From an uncultured Lachnospiraceae bacterium (GTDB lineage Bacteria; Bacillota; Clostridia; Lachnospirales; Lachnospiraceae): a stretch of DNA of 5,963 bases. The notes under the pieces were generated by a model that was given only the letters and a program-made list of their open reading frames with translations, searched no databases and was not told the DNA's origin. The stretch lies in contig CAMWUP010000140.1 in assembly GCA_947177465.1 (NCBI GenBank), positions 1 to 5,963 on the forward strand, in the 5' to 3' direction. Numbering within the stretch: position 1 is the first letter of the stretch; each line of letters starts with the position of its first letter. This document shows, one piece after another, positions 1 through 3,776 of this stretch. A program made the translations under genes and the position numbers.

Positions 1-144
1 GTCCGCGTAGTACACGGCAAGGGAACTGGCGCTTTGAGAAACGCCGTGCATACCCATTTAAAGCGTTTGAAATATGTAAAGGAATTTCGGCTGGGTGAGT
101 TCGGAGAAGGCGACGCAGGCGTCACAATCGTAACCTTTAAATAG
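1..144 (+). CDS. mutS2: Endonuclease MutS2, C-terminal end of Smr domain (partial)
   Basis: The first 47 codons read open in frame 1 and end at TAG 142-144; the start lies left of the window. The peptide begins VRVVHGKGTGALRNAV and ends GEGDAGVTIVTFK. The HGKGTGALR loop and the closing GEGDAGVT block are the signature of the Smr (small MutS-related) nuclease domain that closes MutS2. In the family, MutS2 is a cytosolic ATPase/endonuclease linked to suppression of homologous recombination and, in some Firmicutes, to rescue of collided ribosomes. Only the tail is visible, so the ATPase core and clamp cannot be checked. A stand-alone Smr protein is possible but less likely, because the sequence close to the stop matches the MutS2 ending. 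The downstream regulator starts 41 nt after the stop on the same strand, so co-transcription is possible. Confidence 0.88.
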   Translation, partial: VRVVHGKGTGALRNAVHTHLKRLKYVKEFRLGEFGEGDAGVTIVTFK

Positions 145-176
145 TGGACTTAAGATGCCGCTTGCGCGGCGGAACA

Positions 177-182
177 AGAGGA
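177..182 (+). promoter_or_regulatory. Ribosome binding site deciding the response regulator start
   Basis: AGAGGA lies 3 nt before ATG 186, which places GAGG four bases upstream. This is slightly tight but usable. The alternative in-frame GTG at 144 overlaps the mutS2 stop and has no purine-rich site in front of it. It would also add a 14-residue Arg/Gly-rich extension that receiver domains do not carry. I therefore choose ATG 186. Confidence 0.6.
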
Positions 183-185
183 AAT

Positions 186-896
186 ATGGTAAATAAGCAA
201 AAAATACTTATTGTCGATGATGACGAAAATATAGCGGAACTGATTTCTCTCTACCTAAACAAAGAATGTTTTGAGACTATGATTGTAGGAGACGGCGAGG
301 CTGCGCTGGCCGCCGTCGATTCTTTTGAGCCGAATCTGATTCTGCTTGATTTGATGCTGCCCGGCATCGACGGTTATCAGGTCTGCAGAGAGGTTCGCGC
401 CGCCAGACAGACCCCTATTATTATCCTGTCTGCCAAAGGTGAAATCTTTGACAAGGTGCTCGGACTCGAGCTTGGGGCAGATGATTTTATGGAAAAACCG
501 TTTGACTCCAAGGAGCTGGTGGCAAGGGTAAAGGCAGTACTGCGCCGCTACAAACCGGCTGCGCCTGCAGCGGAGCCTGTGACGGACAAACGGGTGGAAT
601 ATCCTGATTTAATTATCAATCAGACCAACTACTCCGTCATTTATATGGGAAATACGGTGGAGATGCCTCCAAAGGAACTGGAGCTTCTCTACTTTATGGC
701 GTCCTCACCCAACCACGTTTTTACCAGAGAACAGCTTCTCGACCAGATCTGGGGATATGAATATATCGGGGATACACGTACCGTCGATGTGCATATCAAG
801 CGTCTACGCGAAAAGATAAAGGACCATCAGGCATGGAAAATTTCCACAATCTGGGGTATTGGCTATAAATTCGAAGTCAAAGGAAACTTGTCATGA
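186..896 (+). CDS. OmpR/PhoB-family response regulator transcription factor
   Basis: This is a 236-residue cytosolic DNA-binding response regulator of usual family length. The receiver domain spans about residues 5-120. It has the acidic pocket D11/D12/D13, phospho-acceptor D55 in LILLDLMLPGIDG, switch residue S82 in IIILSAK, and K104 followed by cis-proline P105 (MEKPF). An Ala/Pro linker (about 123-134) leads to a winged-helix trans_reg_C effector domain (about 140-232). The recognition helix region is DTRTVDVHIKRLREK (196-210), and the wing ends IWGIGYKF. The gene overlaps the histidine kinase gene by 4 nt (ATGA at 893-896), so the kinase is its cognate partner. Phosphorylation at D55 is expected to drive dimerisation and promoter binding. 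The regulon cannot be deduced from the sequence. A 5-bp GC hairpin (157-170) precedes the ribosome binding site but has no T-tract. Confidence 0.95.
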   Translation: MVNKQKILIVDDDENIAELISLYLNKECFETMIVGDGEAALAAVDSFEPNLILLDLMLPGIDGYQVCREVRAARQTPIIILSAKGEIFDKVLGLELGADDFMEKPFDSKELVARVKAVLRRYKPAAPAAEPVTDKRVEYPDLIINQTNYSVIYMGNTVEMPPKELELLYFMASSPNHVFTREQLLDQIWGYEYIGDTRTVDVHIKRLREKIKDHQAWKISTIWGIGYKFEVKGNLS

Positions 897-2320
897 AAAA
901 GACCCTTTATCTGAAGTTTGTACTGGCTTACGTTATTTTTGGCATCTTCGGTTTCATTATCATAACCACCTTTGTACCCAGCATGACAATGGAGCAGCTT
1001 ACCCGCGAAAAAGCAAACGCACTCTATTCCGAAGCGACACTGATTGCGGACAATTATGTCTCCGGTCTCTACACGAACGATACTTCCCTGGAAGCGGTAA
1101 AAATGCAGCTCGATATTTTTTCCGTCTATCTGGACGCTGTCATCGGCATCATCAATCCCTCCGGACGTATGATTCTGAGCACGGATGCACCCCTTAATGT
1201 GGAAGACGTTGTCATTATTGAAAACTTCGACCCTACCATAACCGCAGGTTCTTATTACAATGTAGGAACTTTTTTTGACAGCTATGACGGCGATATGCTC
1301 AACATTATTGTACCTATCACTTCAGAATACAAGGTAAAAGGATACCTGGTGGTCCACACTGCCATGACAGGAATCGAAAAGTCCTGCAACAGCCTGTTAA
1401 GTATTTCCTATATCACCTTGTGCATCCTGTTTTTGCTTTCGCTGATTATTTTGATTTTTTTCACGGAAATTGTCTATGTACCGCTTCGCAAGATTACTTA
1501 CGCCACGGAGCAGTATGCATCCGGCAACATGCACTATGAATTTCAGGTGGAAAGCGACGATGAAATCGGCTATCTCGCCGCCTGCTTAAACTATATGGCG
1601 AGTGAAATTGCACGTACAGAGGATAATCAGAAAAAATTTGTCGCCAATATTTCTCACGACTTCCGCTCCCCCCTTACCTCAATCCGGGGCTATCTGGAAG
1701 CCATGCTGGACGGCACCGTACCTCCCGATTTGTATGCCAAATATCTGCAGATTGTGCTGAACGAGACGGAAAGACTGACCAAGCTGACAAACAGCCTGCT
1801 GACCCTCAACAACCTAAATACAAAGGGCGTACTTTTAGACAAAACAGATTTTGATATCAATAAGGTAATCCGGAATACGGCTGCCTCTTTTGAGGGTACC
1901 TGCCGCAAAAAGAAGATTGCAATTGAGCTTATCCTGACCAGCGACGTGATGTATGTCAATGCCGATATGGGCAAAATCCAGCAGGTGCTCTACAACCTTT
2001 TAGATAACGCCATCAAATTCAGTCATCATGATTCCGTTATCCGCATCGAAACCTCCGAAAAAAAACACAAGCTTTTTGTTTCTGTGAAGGACAGCGGCAT
2101 CGGTATTCCGAAAGACGACTTAAAATTTATATGGGAACGTTTCTATAAGTCCGACTCCTCCCGCGGTAAGGACAAAAAGGGAACCGGTCTCGGACTTTCC
2201 ATTGTAAGGGAAATTATTACCTCCCACGAAGAGCATATCAATGTCATCAGTACAGAAGGCGTAGGAACAGAATTTATCTTCTCCCTGTCCTGCTCTAAGT
2301 GGAACGATGAAGAGGAATAA
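893..2320 (+). CDS. Membrane sensor histidine kinase (HAMP-HisKA-HATPase_c)
   Basis: This is a 475-residue inner-membrane sensor kinase. TM1 lies at about residues 9-28 and TM2 at about 168-190. They enclose an extracellular sensor of about 135 residues whose end (LNIIVPITSEYKVKGYLVVHTA) resembles the last strands of a PDC/Cache-type fold; that assignment is inference. A HAMP linker spans about 191-243. The HisKA helix carries phospho-acceptor H255 in NISHDFRSPLTS. The ATPase domain has an N-box with N368 and N372 (NLLDNAIKFS), a G1 box DSGIGIP at 400-406, an F-box WERFYKSD and a G2 box GTGLGLS at 430-436. No key residue is missing. The start ATG overlaps the regulator stop (ATGA), and AAAGGA sits 8 nt upstream inside the regulator gene, so translation is probably coupled. 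The last 26 bp overlap the convergent S-component gene. The ligand sensed is unknown. Confidence 0.95.
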   Translation: MKKTLYLKFVLAYVIFGIFGFIIITTFVPSMTMEQLTREKANALYSEATLIADNYVSGLYTNDTSLEAVKMQLDIFSVYLDAVIGIINPSGRMILSTDAPLNVEDVVIIENFDPTITAGSYYNVGTFFDSYDGDMLNIIVPITSEYKVKGYLVVHTAMTGIEKSCNSLLSISYITLCILFLLSLIILIFFTEIVYVPLRKITYATEQYASGNMHYEFQVESDDEIGYLAACLNYMASEIARTEDNQKKFVANISHDFRSPLTSIRGYLEAMLDGTVPPDLYAKYLQIVLNETERLTKLTNSLLTLNNLNTKGVLLDKTDFDINKVIRNTAASFEGTCRKKKIAIELILTSDVMYVNADMGKIQQVLYNLLDNAIKFSHHDSVIRIETSEKKHKLFVSVKDSGIGIPKDDLKFIWERFYKSDSSRGKDKKGTGLGLSIVREIITSHEEHINVISTEGVGTEFIFSLSCSKWNDEEE

Positions 2321-2843
2321 GTCTGCGAAACAACATTCTGACGGGATGGTACAGTGTAAGCATTAAGGCGGTATTGGCAATGCCGTGTATGATATCATAA
2401 GGAATTCCGGCAACCCACCAGTTAAACGCCATAATAAGCCCGCTTCGAATACCGCCGTCTACCGCTCCGATTACCACATAAGGAAGCGCGCAGAATGCAC
2501 CGAAAGACAGCCCGAAAAATCCGGAGAGGATACTGTAAAACCACACAGAGTCATTTTTCCGGCACAGATAAACCACCAAAGACAAAAAAGGCCACATATA
2601 CAAATACATAATGACCCACGTATGAATGCCATAAAGAGATATTTCAATTAAAATAAACGCAAGTATGGCATAAATGGTTTTGGGTCCGAGAAACAGAGTG
2701 AACATAATAATCCAAAATGTAACCAGCTCCACATTTGGCAAAAAAGACAAGGCAAGCTTGCTGACCTCGATAATCGCAGTCATCATGCCAATCAACGCAA
2801 TATCCTGTATGCTTATTTTGAGCCTGCCCTGTCTTTTGTCCAT
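2295..2843 (-). CDS. ECF transporter S component, candidate corrinoid/B12-type
   Basis: This 182-residue, very hydrophobic protein has about six predicted membrane helices (roughly 13-33, 38-53, 56-73, 76-94, 102-126 and 135-163) and a basic C-terminal tail. Length, helix count and the early LPNVELVTF-WIIMFTLFLG stretch fit the substrate-binding S component of energy-coupling-factor importers. Such proteins bind a vitamin in the membrane and pair with a shared EcfT/EcfA/EcfA' module, which is not encoded here. Substrate cannot be read from the protein itself. A cobalamin riboswitch heads the two-gene unit and a DUF4430 gene lies 9 nt upstream, so I infer cobalamin, cobinamide or another B12 precursor such as a lower-ligand base. 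The start ATG at 2843 is supported by AGGGAG five bases upstream, overlapping the preceding stop. The 3' end overlaps the histidine kinase gene by 26 bp on the opposite strand. Family call is fairly firm; substrate is inference. Confidence 0.82.
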   Translation of the reverse strand: MDKRQGRLKISIQDIALIGMMTAIIEVSKLALSFLPNVELVTFWIIMFTLFLGPKTIYAILAFILIEISLYGIHTWVIMYLYMWPFLSLVVYLCRKNDSVWFYSILSGFFGLSFGAFCALPYVVIGAVDGGIRSGLIMAFNWWVAGIPYDIIHGIANTALMLTLYHPVRMLFRRLIPLHRST

Positions 2844-2848
2844 AATTA

Positions 2849-2854
2849 CTCCCT
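2849..2854 (-). promoter_or_regulatory. Ribosome binding site overlapping the DUF4430 stop codon
   Basis: On the minus strand AGGGAG begins inside the TAG stop (2855-2853) of the upstream DUF4430 gene and sits 5 nt before ATG 2843. Stop codon, ribosome binding site and next start are packed within 15 nt, which indicates an operon with probable translational coupling. Confidence 0.7.
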
Positions 2855-3284
2855 ACTCTGCAATATACACCTCATACTTAATCACAAATGCATCCCCGTC
2901 CTCTACCGGCTGGGAATCTACACCGTAATTGCAGTAAGCTCCATTCACATAAAAGCTCCAGTAAGCGCCATCCACACTGTAGTCCGGCGTAACACCGTTT
3001 ACGGTTTCCACCATAAGACCATACTCACTTTCCGTACCGGAAAATTCCAGTCCTTTGGCTTCTTCCATTGCCTGTCTTAAGTACTCCGCATCCGTATGCA
3101 CCTCGTAGACCGTACTGCTCTGCGTATTGTCGATGACCTCAATCGTAATGCTCTTATGCCCCTGCACAGGCTTCTCACGAAATACGAAGAACACCACTGC
3201 CAATACCGCCGCTACCGCTATCAGTGCAGCCGCACCGATAAGCACCTTTTTGTTTGATTGCTTTTTTTCTTGATTTTCTGCCAT
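2853..3284 (-). CDS. Membrane-anchored DUF4430 (transcobalamin C-terminal-like) protein
   Basis: This 143-residue protein has a Lys-rich cytoplasmic N-terminus (1-13), one hydrophobic helix at about 14-36 and an extracellular domain. The helix has no lipobox cysteine and no obvious AXA cleavage site, so it is probably an uncleaved membrane anchor. After a short linker, residues about 45-138 form a beta-rich DUF4430-type domain. Its signature is GAYWSFYVNGAYCNYGVDS (about 106-124, with W109 and N114-G115), followed by VEDGDAFVIKYE containing G130-D131. DUF4430 (Pfam PF14478) is related to the C-terminal beta domain of transcobalamin and intrinsic factor, the animal B12 carriers. With the cobalamin riboswitch upstream and an ECF S component 9 nt downstream, I infer corrinoid capture at the outer membrane face and delivery to the S component. 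The start is well supported: AGGAGG lies 8 nt before ATG 3284. It is the first gene of the riboswitch-controlled operon. Confidence 0.85.
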   Translation of the reverse strand: MAENQEKKQSNKKVLIGAAALIAVAAVLAVVFFVFREKPVQGHKSITIEVIDNTQSSTVYEVHTDAEYLRQAMEEAKGLEFSGTESEYGLMVETVNGVTPDYSVDGAYWSFYVNGAYCNYGVDSQPVEDGDAFVIKYEVYIAE

Positions 3285-3292
3285 TTTTCTCT

Positions 3293-3298
3293 CCTCCT
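3293..3298 (-). promoter_or_regulatory. Strong ribosome binding site for the DUF4430 gene
   Basis: A perfect AGGAGG on the minus strand stands 8 nt before ATG 3284, 28 nt downstream of the leader terminator's T-tract. None of the three hairpins sequesters it. This argues that the leader controls transcription elongation rather than access to the ribosome binding site. Confidence 0.8.
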
Positions 3299-3326
3299 AA
3301 GCATATTTGCAAATACAGGTATACAC

Positions 3327-3355
3327 AAAAATCCCTATCGTGTACCACGATAAGG
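3327..3355 (-). terminator. Intrinsic terminator, riboswitch expression platform
   Basis: On the minus strand CCTTATCGTG (3355-3346) and CACGATAGGG (3342-3333) pair over 10 bp with one G-U wobble around a 3-nt loop. The stem is followed by A and then TTTTT (3331-3327). It lies between the cobalamin riboswitch and the DUF4430 ribosome binding site, the usual position for the terminator of a transcription-attenuating B12 riboswitch. It is also the third unit of the tandem hairpin array. The likely mode is that bound cobalamin favours termination. I did not identify a fully convincing antiterminator. Confidence 0.7.
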
Positions 3356-3407
3356 AAATCCCTGCCGCATTCACGACAAGGAAATCCCTGCCGCATTCAC
3401 GGCAGGG
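3333..3407 (-). repeat. Three tandem hairpin repeats in the B12 leader
   Basis: Three consecutive units of 26-27 nt each form a hairpin on the minus strand. Unit 1 (3407-3386) pairs CCCTGCCG with CGGCAGGG perfectly. Unit 2 (3381-3360) pairs CCTTGTCG with CGGCAGGG using two G-U wobbles. Unit 3 (3355-3333) has a 10-bp stem and the T5 tract. Units 1 and 2 share the loop TGAATG and the linker ATTTCC, so they look like copies of each other. Unit 3 keeps the frame (TCCTTATCGTG, GGGATT) but has a different loop. Arms in units 2 and 3 differ by compensating or wobble-tolerated changes. This looks like duplication of a terminator-like hairpin. Confidence 0.85.
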
Positions 3408-3508
3408 ATTGGAGAATTTTCTGCATCACGATTACAGCATCGAAAATAATTTCAATACCGTAAAGGTGCGTACAATGCCAATTCCTCGTGGTCATTTTTG
3501 TACCGGTT

Positions 3509-3686
3509 CTGCAGGCAGGTCTTCTGACTTTAAGCTCATTGCCATATTCCGCCTTCCCAGGCAAATGCCCAGTGGCGCAAATCGGAATACGACTCCCTTA
3601 TTACAGCGACGAGATCGTGCAGGCCTCTCACCTGCTTCCCTTTTCACCGGACCCGTGACAAAATCATGCCTGTCCGACACCTGCAG
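3509..3686 (-). promoter_or_regulatory. Cobalamin (B12) riboswitch
   Basis: Read on the minus strand, the region carries the conserved landmarks of the cobalamin aptamer in order. AAAAGGGAAGCAGGTGAGAG (3646-3627) matches the AGGGAA...GGTG core. CGCTGTAATA follows, then GCGCCACTGGGC, TGGGAAGGC, and the B12 box AAAGTCAGAAGACCTGCC (3531-3514). A closing P1 stem is formed by CTGCAGG (3686-3680) with CCTGCAG (3515-3509). A P2 stem is formed by CGGAC and GTCCG flanking the core's 5' side. Such aptamers bind adenosyl- or other cobalamins and usually repress uptake or synthesis genes. Here the aptamer is oriented toward the DUF4430 and S-component genes, about 225 nt upstream of the first start. I could not assign the ligand subclass. 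Confidence 0.93.
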
Positions 3687-3714
3687 CCGCCTGTATTCAC
3701 TTTATCTACCGGTC

Positions 3715-3758
3715 AAAGCAAAACCGGATTACTGAGAAAGTGTATCACAATAATCCGG
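3715..3758 (-). terminator. Probable terminator of the solute-binding lipoprotein gene
   Basis: About 20 nt after the lipoprotein stop codon, the minus strand has CCGGATTA (3758-3751) and TAATCCGG (3731-3724), a perfect 8-bp inverted repeat. It is followed by TTTTGCTTT. The loop is long (19 nt), which lowers confidence. A second inverted repeat, AAAGTGT (3774-3768) with ACACTTT (3743-3737), interlocks with it. Termination here would insulate the riboswitch operon from lipoprotein transcription. Confidence 0.5.
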
Positions 3759-3767
3759 AAAATGCAA
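3739..3767 (-). promoter_or_regulatory. Candidate promoter of the B12 riboswitch operon
   Basis: On the minus strand TTGCAT (3767-3762, 3 of 6 to the -35 consensus) is separated by 17 nt from TACACT (3744-3739, 4 of 6 to the -10 consensus). The -10 is preceded by TGA, giving an extended -10 TGn motif. Predicted start is near 3733-3731, about 45 nt before the riboswitch P1 stem. The -10 falls inside the loop of the predicted lipoprotein terminator. This is a consensus match only. Confidence 0.42.
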
Positions 3768-3776
3768 ACACTTTGC

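Noticed and set aside
157..170. GCCGC/GCGGC hairpin between mutS2 and the response regulator
   Set aside because: The stem is only 5 bp and no T-tract follows, so it is not a terminator. It is too short to call regulatory.
144..185. GTG start at 144 giving a 14-residue N-terminal extension of the response regulator
   Set aside because: There is no ribosome binding site upstream, and the Arg/Gly-rich extension does not match receiver domains. ATG 186 gives a standard start with AGAGGA in front.
155..196. 13-codon basic mini-ORF (MPLARRNKRKYGK) before the response regulator
   Set aside because: No ribosome binding site, and it overlaps the regulator start in another frame. Nothing supports translation.
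1690..1974. 94-codon minus-strand open frame inside the histidine kinase gene
   Set aside because: It lies opposite the HisKA/ATPase coding sequence, has no ribosome binding site and shows no recognisable domain; it is a shadow frame.
3416..3447. Inverted repeat ATTTTC/GAAAAT with an inner TGC/GCA between the riboswitch and the hairpin array
   Set aside because: AT-rich, bulged and without a T-tract. It could be part of the leader fold but cannot be supported on its own.
3397..3495. 32-codon minus-strand upstream ORF between the riboswitch and the hairpins, ending with TGA in the loop of hairpin unit 1
   Set aside because: Its position would suit a leader peptide, but no Shine-Dalgarno site precedes its ATG and the peptide has no run of regulatory codons. 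I treat it as chance.
3689..3716. Alternative promoter TTGACC ... TACAGG on the minus strand
   Set aside because: The spacer is only 15 nt and transcription would start inside the riboswitch P1 stem, which would destroy the aptamer.
3307..3735. 142-codon plus-strand open frame across the leader region
   Set aside because: It is the antisense of the cobalamin riboswitch and hairpin array. Its open frame comes from structured RNA, its sequence resembles no protein family I know, and no ribosome binding site precedes it.
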